A DNA stretch of 64,000 nt from NCBI RefSeq assembly GCF_004000785.1, contig NZ_BILX01000002.1, positions 124,001-188,000 on the forward strand, read 5' to 3'. The stretch comes from Paenibacillus ehimensis NBRC 15659 (GTDB taxonomy: Bacteria; Bacillota; Bacilli; Paenibacillales; NBRC-103111). Within the stretch, counting starts at the first letter, position 1. Each line of letters begins with the position of its first letter. The translations under genes were made by a program, and so were the position numbers. The notes under the pieces are model-generated. The model did not search any database, was not told where the DNA came from, and worked only from the letters and a program-made list of their open reading frames with translations. Positions 16,783 through 27,994 of the stretch are shown here, piece after piece.

Positions 16783-17721
16783 ATGAGAATATTAGTTTAC
16801 GGTGCCGGCGTCTTGGGGAGTTACTTAGCCCATGTCCTGGTGCGCGGCGGCAACCATGTTACGGTGTTGGCCAGAGGGCAACGGTTCCATGAACTGCAAA
16901 ATGACGGGAACGTTATTCGTCATTATTTGCAGCTCCGTACTACGGTTGATAAAGTTCATGTGATCGGAGAGCTGCAGCCGGAAGATGTTTATGACCTTAT
17001 TTTTGTAGTCATGAAATATCCGGATTTTCAGGCGGTTCTACCTGCACTTGCAGCAAATCACAGTAAGCATGTCATTATCGTGGGCAATAATGCCAGTCCC
17101 CATGAGATGCGCGAGTATCTATTGGCCGAAAGTCCTGTTAAGAAACAGATTGCCTTCGCTTTTCAAGTGAGTGCCGGATGGAGGGAAACCGGCCGGATGA
17201 TTTGTGTTCGCGGACCGAAGGGACAAATGGCCATTGGCGGATTAGGCGAGGATCTTTCCTGGCGCTCGGTGATCGACCAAGCTTTTAGCAACACCAGCTA
17301 TAAACTAACCTATATCAAGGATATGTATGAATGGTTGATAAGTCACATCGTTATGATCTTGCCTTTGAATTCAATCGCTTCTTCTTATCATGGCGACTTG
17401 CTCCAAGCCGCAGGAGATAAAAAGCTGCTTCATCATGTCATTGATGCAGTCGATGAGGGCCACCAAGTTTTAGAAAAACTCGGATATACGGTTACACCTG
17501 CAAGTCAAAAACAATTCGCCCGGAAAAATAGGAAGATGTTTTACTTAGGGCTGAGAATATTGCTCGCAACCCCTGTTGGCAGAATCCTTTTGAGTGAAAA
17601 GGCCGTTTCCGCTAACGAAATGTTTGCACTAAATCAAGCCTTTCATCATTTGAAACAAAGCGCGAATATCCCGACCCCAAATTGGGATATCCTTGAAAAT
17701 TATTCTCTCACTTCAGAATAA
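16783..17721 (+). CDS. Ketopantoate reductase family (ApbA/PanE-like) oxidoreductase
   Basis: A 312-residue NAD(P)-binding protein. I start at the ATG at 16783, seven bases after GGGAGGA; an upstream in-frame ATG at 16762 overlaps that site. The Rossmann start MRILVYGAGVLGSYLAHVL matches the GxGxxG of PanE, and the N-terminal domain is family-typical up to DLIFVVMKYPDF. The C-terminal helical domain is divergent and the usual PanE catalytic lysine motif is not obvious, so I do not assign pantothenate synthesis. It is controlled from a strong promoter in an operator-like region shared with the divergent TetR gene, which suggests an inducible detoxification or catabolic reductase. Confidence 0.75.
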   Translation: MRILVYGAGVLGSYLAHVLVRGGNHVTVLARGQRFHELQNDGNVIRHYLQLRTTVDKVHVIGELQPEDVYDLIFVVMKYPDFQAVLPALAANHSKHVIIVGNNASPHEMREYLLAESPVKKQIAFAFQVSAGWRETGRMICVRGPKGQMAIGGLGEDLSWRSVIDQAFSNTSYKLTYIKDMYEWLISHIVMILPLNSIASSYHGDLLQAAGDKKLLHHVIDAVDEGHQVLEKLGYTVTPASQKQFARKNRKMFYLGLRILLATPVGRILLSEKAVSANEMFALNQAFHHLKQSANIPTPNWDILENYSLTSE

Positions 17722-17827
17722 TAACAGATAACGCATACTTACATGAGGACGGCGAACAGTCGAAGGGGCACTTCTCGGCCCCCTATTCCTGCGGAACGAA
17801 TACGGCTCCTCCTCTTCTTCGAAGCGG
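17722..17827. other. Intergenic stretch
   Basis: Only a short GGGGC/GCCCC hairpin without T run (about 17763-17786); possible weak terminator of the reductase gene. Confidence 0.3.
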
Positions 17828-18007
17828 TTATTTACGGCTGCATACCGTGCACTGCCTTCTGACATTATATTTGGCGATGCCCAACATAATCAGCACGGCC
17901 GCCACTTCGAGCGCGAGGAGCACAACCATCGTCGTGAGAATATAAAATAAGGTCAACTTCCATTGCAATCGACGGAAGCGCTGGACAAAACGGGGTAGGA
18001 ATCTCAA
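17828..18007 (-). pseudogene. N-terminal fragment of a membrane sensor kinase
   Basis: A 59-residue frame from a TTG about 12 bases after AGGAAGG. It reads RFLPRFVQRFRRLQWKLTLF and then a single membrane helix (YILTTMVVLLALEVAAVLIM), the pattern of the first helix of Paenibacillus histidine kinases, and ends abruptly with KYNVRRQCTVCSRK. No HAMP or kinase domain follows. Either a kinase gene truncated here or a small membrane protein; I favour the first because of the resemblance. Confidence 0.45.
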
Positions 18008-18132
18008 TTCATTTCTTTTCCTTCCTGGTAAAAAAGTAATCTTTCCCCTTCCTCCATCTTATCATCCATCCGGTGGATCTGTCTGTCTGATCTGTCCAAA
18101 CGCGGATACCTGCGGCCTTTGTCCTGTCCCCG

Positions 18133-20759
<2,627 letters not shown>

Positions 20760-20809
20760 CTCTACCGGCCCTCCTCCTGAATGGTTGTGCAAGCCAACCG
20801 GATACTTGT

Positions 20810-21400
20810 TTATTGATTGGAAATTCCTTCCTTGATGATTTTGATGCAGTTGCCAAGCTTCTTCAAAAACGTCTCTTCATCCAGCCCGGCCCAGAAATAT
20901 TCCTTGATCAGAAGGGTGTAGATCATATCCGCAACCAGCTCGGAATCGATATCCGGCTTGATGCGGCCTCGCTCCTTGTCGCGCTCGATCATGGCGATCA
21001 AGCCTTGGGCCGAATCCGTACGGAGCTTGGTTATGAACTCGCTGTTATCGATCTCCATCAGCATGCTGATCCGGCTGTATTCCGGCTTAACCCGGGCCCA
21101 CTCGTAGGAGGCTTTGACCGATTGGATGCAGGCTTCGAAAACGTCGGCCTCCGGGTCCAAGCTCTCCGTGCTGCGGATAACCTCCCGCTTCTCCCTTAAA
21201 ATTTCCTCGAACATATAAAGAAAAAGGTCTTCCTTGCCGTGGAAATACTGATAAAAGCTGCCCCGGGGGATTCCCGCCGTCTTGACGATCTGGTTGATGG
21301 ATGCCTCGCTGAAGCGCCGGCTTGAAAACTCCTGGACGGCAGCATCGAAAATCTTCCGTTTTTTATCTTCGCTCAGGTTATGAAAAGTATCTTTTGGCAC
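20810..21400 (-). CDS. TetR/AcrR-family regulator upstream of rph
   Basis: A 196-residue TetR protein with helix-turn-helix FSEASINQIVKTAGIPRGSF and the usual YQYFHGKEDLF that follows the recognition helix. The ligand domain is family-typical in length. It is the first gene of a two-gene unit with rph, 51 bases apart, and two adjacent 16-bp palindromes sit upstream of it, so it probably represses itself and rph. Whether it senses rifamycins cannot be told. Confidence 0.9.
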   Translation of the reverse strand: MPKDTFHNLSEDKKRKIFDAAVQEFSSRRFSEASINQIVKTAGIPRGSFYQYFHGKEDLFLYMFEEILREKREVIRSTESLDPEADVFEACIQSVKASYEWARVKPEYSRISMLMEIDNSEFITKLRTDSAQGLIAMIERDKERGRIKPDIDSELVADMIYTLLIKEYFWAGLDEETFLKKLGNCIKIIKEGISNQ

Positions 21401-21445
21401 GTAACCACCTCCGGTTAAATCATATCATGGCATAAATTTTACGAA

Positions 21446-21477
21446 ATGACAAGGGTGTCATATGACAATATTGTCAT
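21446..21477. promoter_or_regulatory. Two adjacent 16-bp TetR-type operators
   Basis: ATGACAAGGGTGTCAT (21446-21461; 6-bp arms) is directly joined to ATGACAATATTGTCAT (21462-21477; perfect palindrome). They lie 46 to 77 bases upstream of the TetR start. No single -35/-10 pair with normal spacing could be fixed with confidence. Confidence 0.7.
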
Positions 21478-21490
21478 TTTATTTTTGACA

Positions 21491-21520
21491 AAAAAAGAAG
21501 CCCTCCACATCGAGGACTTC
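21491..21520 (-). terminator. Terminator of phnA
   Basis: Minus-strand stem GAAGTCCTC/GAGGGCTTC (21512-21520 and 21497-21505) followed by a run of seven T, 34 bases after the phnA stop. Confidence 0.75.
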
Positions 21521-21553
21521 CTTGTACAAATTCGCCGGCATTCTTAAACCGCA

Positions 21554-21898
21554 CTAGATCTTTTTAACAAACTCGGATTTTAATTTCATCGCTCCAAAAC
21601 CGTCAATTTTGCAATCAATATCGTGATCTCCGTCAACCAAACGTATATTTTTTACTTTCGTGCCCATTTTTAGGACCGATGAGCTGCCTTTTACTTTCAG
21701 GTCCTTGATGACCGTTACCGTATCGCCGTCGTTTAAGACATTCCCATTTGCGTCTTTGACAATCTTTTGCTCTTCGCGATTTTCCGCGTCTGCTTCTAAC
21801 GTCCATTCATGGGCACATTCCGGGCAAAGCAGCAGATTTCCGTCCTCGTAAGTGTACTCCGAATTACATCTCGGGCAGTGTGGCAAATTAGACATCAT
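21554..21898 (-). CDS. phnA: PhnA/YjdM family zinc-ribbon protein
   Basis: A 114-residue cytoplasmic protein with an N-terminal zinc ribbon, [20 protein letters not shown], in which two CxxC pairs bind the metal, and a C-terminal beta-rich domain starting [20 protein letters not shown] that is diagnostic of PhnA/YjdM. Despite the name, the family has no proven role in phosphonate breakdown. Single gene with its own terminator; start ATG seven bases after GGAG. Confidence 0.92.
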   Translation of the reverse strand: MMSNLPHCPRCNSEYTYEDGNLLLCPECAHEWTLEADAENREEQKIVKDANGNVLNDGDTVTVIKDLKVKGSSSVLKMGTKVKNIRLVDGDHDIDCKIDGFGAMKLKSEFVKKI

Positions 21899-22066
21899 TC
21901 AATTTCTCCATTCGTTCGTATTAAGCTTATACTGTCATAGTCTTCGCCGGTTTGCAAACCTTTGCGCTAAGCTCGCCAAGGAAATAATGCGTTTCCATGT
22001 AACCGTTCTTTGCTCTGCGGATGCCAATACGTGTAGCCAATATCACTTTTTCATAAAAAAAACTTA

Positions 22067-22095
22067 TTGACAACGTTTACATGGAGTACTAATAT
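22067..22095 (+). promoter_or_regulatory. glpT promoter with cre box
   Basis: TTGACA (22067-22072), 17 bases, TAATAT (22090-22095). The 14 bases 22068-22081 read on the minus strand as TGTAAACGTTGTCA, a full match to the CcpA cre consensus TGWAANCGNTNWCA. A repressor there would cover -35, giving catabolite repression. Confidence 0.75.
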
Positions 22096-22138
22096 AATGT
22101 CTATAACAAGTAAAAACTATGATGGAGACACTGAGACT

Positions 22139-22192
22139 CATACTTTGTGGCACTTTCGCTAAAGAAAGTGTTATTAAAGTATGGGTTTTTTT
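22139..22192 (+). terminator. Leader terminator before glpT, probable antitermination target
   Basis: Outer arms CATACTTT (22139-22146) and AAAGTATG (22176-22183), inner arms CACTTTC and GAAAGTG (22151-22157, 22164-22170), then seven T (22186-22192). It lies between promoter and gene. In Bacillus the glp operons are controlled by the antiterminator GlpP at such leader hairpins, so the same is likely here. Confidence 0.75.
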
Positions 22193-22233
22193 CATGGTTT
22201 CTGTTGTTATTAATGACATCAAGGAGGACAACG

Positions 22234-23601
22234 ATGCTTAATTTCTTCAAACCTGCTCCGCCGATCGACAGATTGCCCGGCGACAAAATCGATTCTGAGT
22301 ATAAGAAGCTCAGACTCCAAGTGTTTCTCGGCATCTTCATTGGCTACGCAGCGTACTATTTAATTCGCAAAAACTTCTCGCTGGCGATGCCGTACTTAAC
22401 CGCAGAAGGCTTCTCCAAAGCAGAGCTCGGCTTTGCGTTATCGGCCATTTCGATTTCTTACGGGATCAGTAAATTTGTGATGGCTACCATTTCCGACCGA
22501 AGCAATGCCCGAATGTTCTTGCCCGCCGGCTTAGTCCTTTCCGCAATCGTTAGCTTGCTGATGGGGGCGTTTCCTTTCTTCACCTCGTCCGTTACCATCA
22601 TGTTTGTTATGCTTTTCTTAAACGGATGGTTCCAAGGGATGGGATGGCCGCCGTCCGGCCGCGTCCTTGTTCACTGGTTCAGCTTGAATGAACGGGGGAA
22701 CAAAACCGCCATTTGGAACGTTGCCCATAACGTCGGCGGAGGCGTCATGGCGCCGCTTGCGGTGGCAGGGGTTGCTATTTTCGCAGGAATGTCCGGCTTC
22801 TCCAAATCGGGGTATGAAGGCGTCTTTATTTTACCGGCATTGGTTGCTATTGTGTTCGCCGTTGTGTCTTATTTCTTAATCCGCGATACTCCGCAATCGG
22901 TCGGATTGCCGTCGATCGAAGAATATCGCAACGATTATCCGAGCAATACGAAAAAAACGTTCGAAACCGAATTAACGACAAAAGAAATTCTTTTCAAGTA
23001 TGTGTTGAACAATAAGTGGGTTTGGGCGATTGCCTTTGCGAACATCTTCGTTTATTTCGTCCGGTACGGCGTATTGGACTGGGCGCCGACGTATCTGAGC
23101 GAAGAAAAAGGCTTCAACATGAACAAGTCCAGCTGGGCTTACTTCCTCTACGAATGGGCGGGAATTCCGGGGACGCTGCTGTGCGGCTGGATTTCGGATA
23201 AAGTGTTTAAAGGCCGCCGCGGCCCGGCAGGCGTCGTATTTATGCTCGGCGTATTGATCGCCGTTCTGGTTTATTGGTTTAACCCGGCCGGCAATCCGAC
23301 GGTCGACATGCTTTGCTTGATCGCGATCGGGTTCCTCATTTACGGTCCGGTCATGTTGGTTGGTCTGCAGGCGCTGGACTTTGTTCCGAAAAAAGCCGCC
23401 GGTACGGCAGCAGGACTCACCGGTTTGTTCGGTTACCTGGGCGGTACGGTAACGGCGAATGCTTTGATGGGTGTCATCGTTCATGCCTCCGGCTGGAATG
23501 CAGGGTTTATTCTGTTAATCGCTTCTTGCGCGATTGCAGCGCTGATCTTTGCCTTCACTTGGAACGTTCGCGGTCAAGAGGTCGTCAAAAATCAGCATTA
23601 A
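22234..23601 (+). CDS. glpT: Glycerol-3-phosphate transporter (MFS)
   Basis: A 455-residue membrane antiporter that takes up glycerol 3-phosphate in exchange for phosphate. Start ATG at 22234, six bases after AAGGAGG. Twelve membrane segments; the N terminus [20 protein letters not shown] contains the conserved YYLxRKN of organophosphate:phosphate antiporters, and [20 protein letters not shown] is the family signature. The second half has [17 protein letters not shown] as in GlpT. glpQ, often next to it in Bacillus, is not here. Expression is probably under CcpA and a leader terminator. Confidence 0.93.
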   Translation: MLNFFKPAPPIDRLPGDKIDSEYKKLRLQVFLGIFIGYAAYYLIRKNFSLAMPYLTAEGFSKAELGFALSAISISYGISKFVMATISDRSNARMFLPAGLVLSAIVSLLMGAFPFFTSSVTIMFVMLFLNGWFQGMGWPPSGRVLVHWFSLNERGNKTAIWNVAHNVGGGVMAPLAVAGVAIFAGMSGFSKSGYEGVFILPALVAIVFAVVSYFLIRDTPQSVGLPSIEEYRNDYPSNTKKTFETELTTKEILFKYVLNNKWVWAIAFANIFVYFVRYGVLDWAPTYLSEEKGFNMNKSSWAYFLYEWAGIPGTLLCGWISDKVFKGRRGPAGVVFMLGVLIAVLVYWFNPAGNPTVDMLCLIAIGFLIYGPVMLVGLQALDFVPKKAAGTAAGLTGLFGYLGGTVTANALMGVIVHASGWNAGFILLIASCAIAALIFAFTWNVRGQEVVKNQH

Positions 23602-23608
23602 TCGATAG

Positions 23609-23652
23609 AAGAAGGAGTAAAAATCGGTGCGATTTTTATTCCTTCTTTTTTT
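23609..23652 (+). terminator. Terminator of glpT
   Basis: Perfect 18-bp arms (23609-23626 and 23630-23647) with a GTG loop, ending in a run of T; eight bases after the glpT stop. Confidence 0.92.
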
Positions 23653-23807
23653 GTTTTCACCCGCTCATTCCGCAACCCAAGCGGCGTCTATGGTACATTT
23701 TGCAGGACCTGGTACGGAAAAAGAGCGTACTTTGCAAAAAGGCAATTGTCCCCAATAATGAGGAGGTGAATGGAGAGGTTTCATAAAACCGAGAAAGGAT
23801 GACTCTC

Positions 23808-24347
23808 ATGAAAATCATGGTTATTGTCGCCCACCCGAATCTGAATCAATCCCGTGCCAATCGTGCATTAACGTTTGAACTGGCAAAGCATGCCGACATC
23901 GAGATCCGCGACCTGTATCAGGAGTACCCGAATTGGGAGATCGACGTGGAGCGGGAGCAGCGATTGCTGCTTCAATATGACCGGGTTGTGTTCCAGTTCC
24001 CCTTTTATTGGTACAGCTGCCCGCCGCTGTTAAAAAAGTGGTTCGACGATGTATTGACGTTCGGTTGGGCTTTTGGGCCCGGAGGCGACCATTTGAAAGG
24101 CAAAGAGTTTATGATCGCAACGACCACAGGCGGTACGGAAAAAGAATACCGCGCGGGAGGCTGCAACTGGTTCACCCTGAGCGAATTATTAAGGCCGATC
24201 CAAGCCACCCTCACCCGATGCAACGGTACTTATCTCCCCGCTTTCGTCACCTATAACGCGGACCAAGGGACAGACGCTTACCTCGCGGATGAGGCTGGCA
24301 AGTATGCGGAGCATATCCGGGCTTCCGCGCAGGCGCTCGTTCATTAG
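23808..24347 (+). CDS. NAD(P)H oxidoreductase, flavodoxin-like fold (KefF/YwrO type)
   Basis: A 179-residue FMN-binding quinone or nitro reductase. Start ATG at 23808 with GAAAGGA eight bases upstream; an in-frame ATG three codons earlier lies on the ribosome site. The flavodoxin-like start KIMVIVAHPNLNQSRANRAL binds the FMN phosphate, and VVFQFPFYWYSCPPLLKKWF with DVLTFGWAF is the conserved block of NQO1-type enzymes. TTTGGTEKEYRAGGCNWFT follows as in KefF/YwrO. Likely reduces quinones or electrophiles. The next gene converges from the right, four bases from its stop. Confidence 0.88.
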   Translation: MKIMVIVAHPNLNQSRANRALTFELAKHADIEIRDLYQEYPNWEIDVEREQRLLLQYDRVVFQFPFYWYSCPPLLKKWFDDVLTFGWAFGPGGDHLKGKEFMIATTTGGTEKEYRAGGCNWFTLSELLRPIQATLTRCNGTYLPAFVTYNADQGTDAYLADEAGKYAEHIRASAQALVH

Positions 24348-24350
24348 CGC

Positions 24351-25121
24351 CTATTCAGCTCCGGCCAGGGTTGCCCCGGTTTCGAGGAATGTCTTCATGC
24401 CCGAGAGTACGATCGGCAGCCCATTTTCCAGAATAGCGGCGGTATTTACAGCCTGCTCGAATTCATCGTGCACGACCGTGACGAGAGTCACCCCTTGCAG
24501 CTCGGCATGCGGATCGATTTCCCATGTCATGCGCGACGGAGACTCATGAGCCGCATGGGGAAACGAAAGAAACTTCCAGCTCATCGTCAGCCTATGCGGA
24601 GGGTCCAGCGCGAGAATCGTGCCTTCGACTTGCTTCTTCCTTTCCGGGTTCCACAATTCGAAAGGGGAACCGACCTCCCAGTCCGATCGGATGGAGCAAT
24701 TGAACCAAAACTTCGAGGTCTTGGCCGGATCGGTGAGGGCTTGCCAGACTTGCTCGGGTGTAGCTTTAATGGCAATCCGGTTGATATGCCGGGGTTTATT
24801 GTCCATATTCGTTTCACGCTCCAGTTCGCTTTTAAGGGATGTTAGTTCGATAGCCCAAGGTTCGGCGTATTTGCTGACCCATCGGTCGTAGATTTGGCGG
24901 ATCGGCACCGCGTTCAGATAATGCAGCTTTTCCCTGCCGACTTTGCGGGTGGTAATGAGGCCGGCTTCCTCCAAAATATTCAGATGCTTCATGACGCCGA
25001 ATCTCGACATTTGCAAAGGGGTGCAAAGCTCGTTCAGCGTCCGCCCGTCGGAGGCGTGAAGCAGGTCCAAGAGCGTGCGCCGGCTGGGATCGGCCAAGGC
25101 CTTGAAGATTTCATTTTCCAA
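24351..25121 (-). CDS. ArsR-type HTH regulator fused to an SRPBCC (AHSA1) domain
   Basis: A 256-residue fusion. Residues ~1-95 are an ArsR winged helix (IFKALADPSRRTLLDLLHAS, then LQMSRFGVMKHLNILEEAGL); residues ~110-256 are an Aha1/START-like SRPBCC ligand domain (INRIAIKATPEQVWQALTDP, KFWFNCSIRSDWEVGSPFEL). Such fusions probably bind a hydrophobic ligand and regulate a neighbouring operon. I start at a TTG eight bases after AGGAGG; the GTG at 25130 overlaps that site. The metal-binding cysteines of true ArsR are absent. It diverges from the FMN reductase/SnoaL genes across repeated AGTCACAT boxes. Confidence 0.85.
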   Translation of the reverse strand: MENEIFKALADPSRRTLLDLLHASDGRTLNELCTPLQMSRFGVMKHLNILEEAGLITTRKVGREKLHYLNAVPIRQIYDRWVSKYAEPWAIELTSLKSELERETNMDNKPRHINRIAIKATPEQVWQALTDPAKTSKFWFNCSIRSDWEVGSPFELWNPERKKQVEGTILALDPPHRLTMSWKFLSFPHAAHESPSRMTWEIDPHAELQGVTLVTVVHDEFEQAVNTAAILENGLPIVLSGMKTFLETGATLAGAE

Positions 25122-25173
25122 GAAGAACACCTCCTTCTGACAGCATGCTTCAGCATTTTATTTTTTTTGCCCC

Positions 25174-25225
25174 TTGACATGTTACCAAATAGTCACATAT
25201 CATAAGGGTGACAATATAGTCACAT
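25174..25225 (+). promoter_or_regulatory. Rightward promoter with repeated AGTCACAT boxes
   Basis: TTGACA (25174-25179), 18 bases, TATCAT (25198-25203). ATAGTCACAT occurs at 25189-25198 (in the spacer) and 25216-25225 (at the start site), and the second is part of the inverted repeat GTGAC-6-GTCAC (25208-25223). Probable operators of the divergent ArsR-SRPBCC regulator. Confidence 0.65.
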
Positions 25226-25284
25226 GTTATCACAAACAGAACGGTTTGCAACCGTCAAAATCAAAGGGAAAGGTGATATCTGAT

Positions 25285-25836
25285 ATGAAAATTACCCTGA
25301 TTGCCGGCAGTAACCGCGAAGGCGCTACGAGTACGTCCCTCCTTCGGTCCATCGAGCGTCTTTTGAAAGACCAGCATTTATCGGTGACGTTTGTTGATTT
25401 GCGGGAGCTGCCCCTGCCGCTTTATTCCCCTGATGCCGAGGCGCTTCATCCCAATGTCCAACGTATGGTCGAAGCGGTTGCGGACGCAGAGGGCCTCATC
25501 CTCGCGACCCCGGAATATCACGGCTCCATTTCTGGAGTCCTGAAAAACGCCTTGGACTATATGCATGCAGGTCTGGTTGCCGGGAAGCCGGTGCTTTCCG
25601 TAAGCTCCGCCGGCGGGCCGATGGGGGTAAGCTCGCTGCTGCATCTGCAGGGTATTGTGCGCAATTTGCACGGCGTTAACTGCCCGGTGTGGATTTCCAT
25701 CGGAGCCGGCTACCATAGCTTTGATTCGGACGGTCATCCGTCAGACGAGGGGATGCGGGGAAGGGTCGAAAGTGCGGTTGGGAAGTTCGTAGACCTCACC
25801 CGGAAGCTCGCGGCCGGAGTCGAAGCAGCCATATAA
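25285..25836 (+). CDS. NADPH-dependent FMN reductase
   Basis: A 183-residue flavodoxin-like reductase of the SsuE/azoreductase group. Start ATG at 25285, nine bases after AAAGGTG. ITLIAGSNREGATSTSLLRS has the phosphate-binding GSxRxxS-type loop, and LILATPEYHGSISGVLKNAL is the signature block (P-E-Y-x-G/N-S-I-S/P-G-x-L-K-N). SSAGGPMGVSSLLHLQGIVR follows as usual. First gene of a rightward group with the two SnoaL-like genes; likely controlled by the ArsR-SRPBCC protein. Confidence 0.9.
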   Translation: MKITLIAGSNREGATSTSLLRSIERLLKDQHLSVTFVDLRELPLPLYSPDAEALHPNVQRMVEAVADAEGLILATPEYHGSISGVLKNALDYMHAGLVAGKPVLSVSSAGGPMGVSSLLHLQGIVRNLHGVNCPVWISIGAGYHSFDSDGHPSDEGMRGRVESAVGKFVDLTRKLAAGVEAAI

Positions 25837-25862
25837 TCAAACAACAAAGGAGATGCTGTGCT

Positions 25863-26210
25863 ATGAAAACGGTGGAACAGAAAAATATCGAAATCGTCAC
25901 CGCGTTTATCGAAGCACCGGCCAATCGAAGGGTGTTGGATCGCACGGATCAATTTTTTGCGGAGCAGCTAAGCGAGGCCTTCACGGATCGGCACTACGCC
26001 GTGGACGAAATTTTGGCTCAAGGCGGGAAAGTCACGGCCAGAATCGTAATCACAGGTACGCATCAAGGCACGTTTGCCGGTAAAGCGCCAACGGGCCGAT
26101 CGGTGAAGATTACGCAATTCCGCGAATTTTGGATCATCGACGGCCAGATTGCCGAGCATCGCGGGTGGTTCGATACCGGAACGCTGCTGCCCCAGCTTCA
26201 AGCCCATTAA
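25863..26210 (+). CDS. SnoaL-like protein, internally shortened copy
   Basis: A 115-residue protein of the SnoaL/ester-cyclase type (NTF2-like cone fold). It aligns end to end with the next gene: EQKNIEIVTAFIE, GTHQGTFAGKAPTG and DGQIAEHRGWFDTGTL all have counterparts there. About 18 residues (the stretch of the neighbour around DDYQELAYESKEGLKQF) are missing between DRTDQFF and LSEAFTDRHYAV. That segment normally forms part of the cavity, so this copy may be inactive. It starts 27 bases after the reductase gene. Confidence 0.82.
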   Translation: MKTVEQKNIEIVTAFIEAPANRRVLDRTDQFFAEQLSEAFTDRHYAVDEILAQGGKVTARIVITGTHQGTFAGKAPTGRSVKITQFREFWIIDGQIAEHRGWFDTGTLLPQLQAH

Positions 26211-26232
26211 AACGAAATGAGGGAGATGGTTG

Positions 26233-26637
26233 ATGATGAAACCGACGGAGCAGGCGAATGTGGAAACCGTCACCGCGTTTATCGAGACGTTCTGGAATCA
26301 AAGCGATCTGGACTGTACGGACCGTTTTTTATCGGACGATTATCAGGAGCTCGCTTATGAATCGAAGGAAGGGCTGAAGCAATTCGCCGCCAAAATACTG
26401 GAGGCCTTCCCCGATAAGCGCTACACCGTAGAAGAGGTGATTGCCCAAGGGGAGAAGGTCCTTGTCCGAATGACTGTGAAAGGCACGCATACCGGGATGT
26501 TCTTCGGAACCTCCCCTACAGGCAACACCATTGATGTCACGCTGTACCGCCAGTATCGCGTCGTCGACGGCAAGATTGCCGAGCACCGCGGTTGGATCGA
26601 TATGGTGACCATGTGGCGCCAGCTTGAAGCGAATTAA
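26233..26637 (+). CDS. SnoaL-like ester-cyclase family protein
   Basis: A 134- to 135-residue NTF2-like protein of the SnoaL polyketide-cyclase/ester-cyclase family, full family length. Motifs: NVETVTAFIETFWNQSDLD, FLSDDYQELAYESKEGLKQF, GTHTGMFFGTSPTGNTIDV and DGKIAEHRGWIDMVTMWRQL. Members often act on small hydrophobic lactones or are of unknown function. It is a tandem duplicate of the preceding gene and probably in one transcript with it and the FMN reductase. Confidence 0.85.
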   Translation: MMKPTEQANVETVTAFIETFWNQSDLDCTDRFLSDDYQELAYESKEGLKQFAAKILEAFPDKRYTVEEVIAQGEKVLVRMTVKGTHTGMFFGTSPTGNTIDVTLYRQYRVVDGKIAEHRGWIDMVTMWRQLEAN

Positions 26638-26648
26638 CTTGCAGAACA

Positions 26649-26685
26649 AAGGCCGGGAATCCCTTGAATGAGAGATCCCGGCCTT
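26649..26685. terminator. Hairpin between convergent genes
   Basis: Arms AAGGCCGGGA (26649-26658) and TCCCGGCCTT (26676-26685); only short T runs on either side. Probable shared terminator of the SnoaL gene and the P450 gene. Confidence 0.6.
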
Positions 26686-26743
26686 GCCTTGAAATTGCCA
26701 ATCCACTGCCGGGCGGGCGGGCTGAACAGCTGGCAGACACAGG

Positions 26744-27976
26744 CTAGAACAGCACCGGCAGGCTTGCAAGAGAACGCAAGGTGCTGGGATTATACGTCAG
26801 CTGCTCCGGTGCGACGGCCAGGCGCAGATTAGGCAGCCGCTGCAGCAGCGTGCCGAACGCAATCTGCCCTTCCAGGCGGGCCAGCGGGGCTCCCAGGCAA
26901 AGATGGATCCCCTTGCCGAAGGCGAGATGCTCATTCTCTTCCCGCGTAATATCCAGCGCTTCGGGATTGGAAAACTGATGCGGGTCGAGATTGGCGGCTG
27001 CCAGAGAGACCACAACCGTTTCCCCTTTGCGGATGTTCTTCCCGTGCAGCGTGAGATCTTCTCCGGCAATACGGCTGCCGATGATGACGGGCCCCGCATA
27101 GCGCAGCAGCTCCTCAACGGCGGAGGGCAGCAGGGACGGATCGCTGCGGAGCAAGCGCATTTGTTCGGGATGCTGCAGCAAAGCCAAGATGCCGCTGCCG
27201 ATCAGATTTACCGTCGTTTCATGTCCGGCGACAATGAGCAGCCAAATGGTCGAAATAAGCTCGTTCTCGCTTAATTGATCTCCTTCATCGTAAGCTTGGA
27301 CCAGGCCGCTCGTGATGTCATCGCCGGGATGTGCGCGTTTTTCGGCCAGCAACGTTTTGATATATTCAACAAACTTATCGAGAACTGCATCAACGTCATC
27401 CGCTTGCTTCGGATCCAAGGAAGCGCTCAAGAGCTCGCGGGTCCATTCGCGGAATGCGTTCCGATCGGCTGCGGGAATTCCCAGCATCTCGGAAATGACG
27501 GTCATGGGGAGCGGATAGGCGAAATCCGCAATCAGGTCCATCCTTCCCCGCTCCTGCACGGCATCGAGAAGCTCGTCGGCAATCTGCTGAATACGGGGAC
27601 GCAGGCCTTCGATCGTATGAGGAGTGAAGGCTTTGGAGGCCAGCCTGCGCAAGCGGGTATGATCCGGCGGATCGACCGTAAGCATATTCGGCATCTTTTT
27701 CGTCCATTCCAAGAACTTGTTCACGGACGCGTTCTCCTGGGAAGGTTCCCGCTGATCCTGCGGTGGGGAGAGCTTCCGCATATCTTTGACAAAACGAGGG
27801 TCCTTCAGGATCGCAACGACATCCTCATGGCGAAAAGCGACCCATGCTGGTCCCCTCCCGAAAAAGTCTTCAAGACGGTAGAGAGGCTCTTGCTGCCCGG
27901 CAAGCCGCTTATAGAACGCAAGGAAATCACGCATCGTCTCGGGTGAGGCAAAATCGTTGCCAGTGATTTTTTCCAT
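26744..27976 (-). CDS. Cytochrome P450 (CYP107-like)
   Basis: A 410-residue soluble bacterial P450. The I-helix oxygen-activation motif is AGHETT (250-255), the K-helix ExxR is Glu289-Arg292 in EELLRYAGP, and the heme loop is FGKGIHLCLG with thiolate Cys360. TVDPPDHTRLRRLASKAFTP is the conserved C-helix region. All key residues are present. The substrate is unknown and no ferredoxin gene is adjacent. It follows the TetR gene by 18 bases in the same direction, so both are co-transcribed from the operator-controlled promoter at 28650. Confidence 0.93.
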   Translation of the reverse strand: MEKITGNDFASPETMRDFLAFYKRLAGQQEPLYRLEDFFGRGPAWVAFRHEDVVAILKDPRFVKDMRKLSPPQDQREPSQENASVNKFLEWTKKMPNMLTVDPPDHTRLRRLASKAFTPHTIEGLRPRIQQIADELLDAVQERGRMDLIADFAYPLPMTVISEMLGIPAADRNAFREWTRELLSASLDPKQADDVDAVLDKFVEYIKTLLAEKRAHPGDDITSGLVQAYDEGDQLSENELISTIWLLIVAGHETTVNLIGSGILALLQHPEQMRLLRSDPSLLPSAVEELLRYAGPVIIGSRIAGEDLTLHGKNIRKGETVVVSLAAANLDPHQFSNPEALDITREENEHLAFGKGIHLCLGAPLARLEGQIAFGTLLQRLPNLRLAVAPEQLTYNPSTLRSLASLPVLF

Positions 27977-27994
27977 ATCACTTACCCCTTTCCT

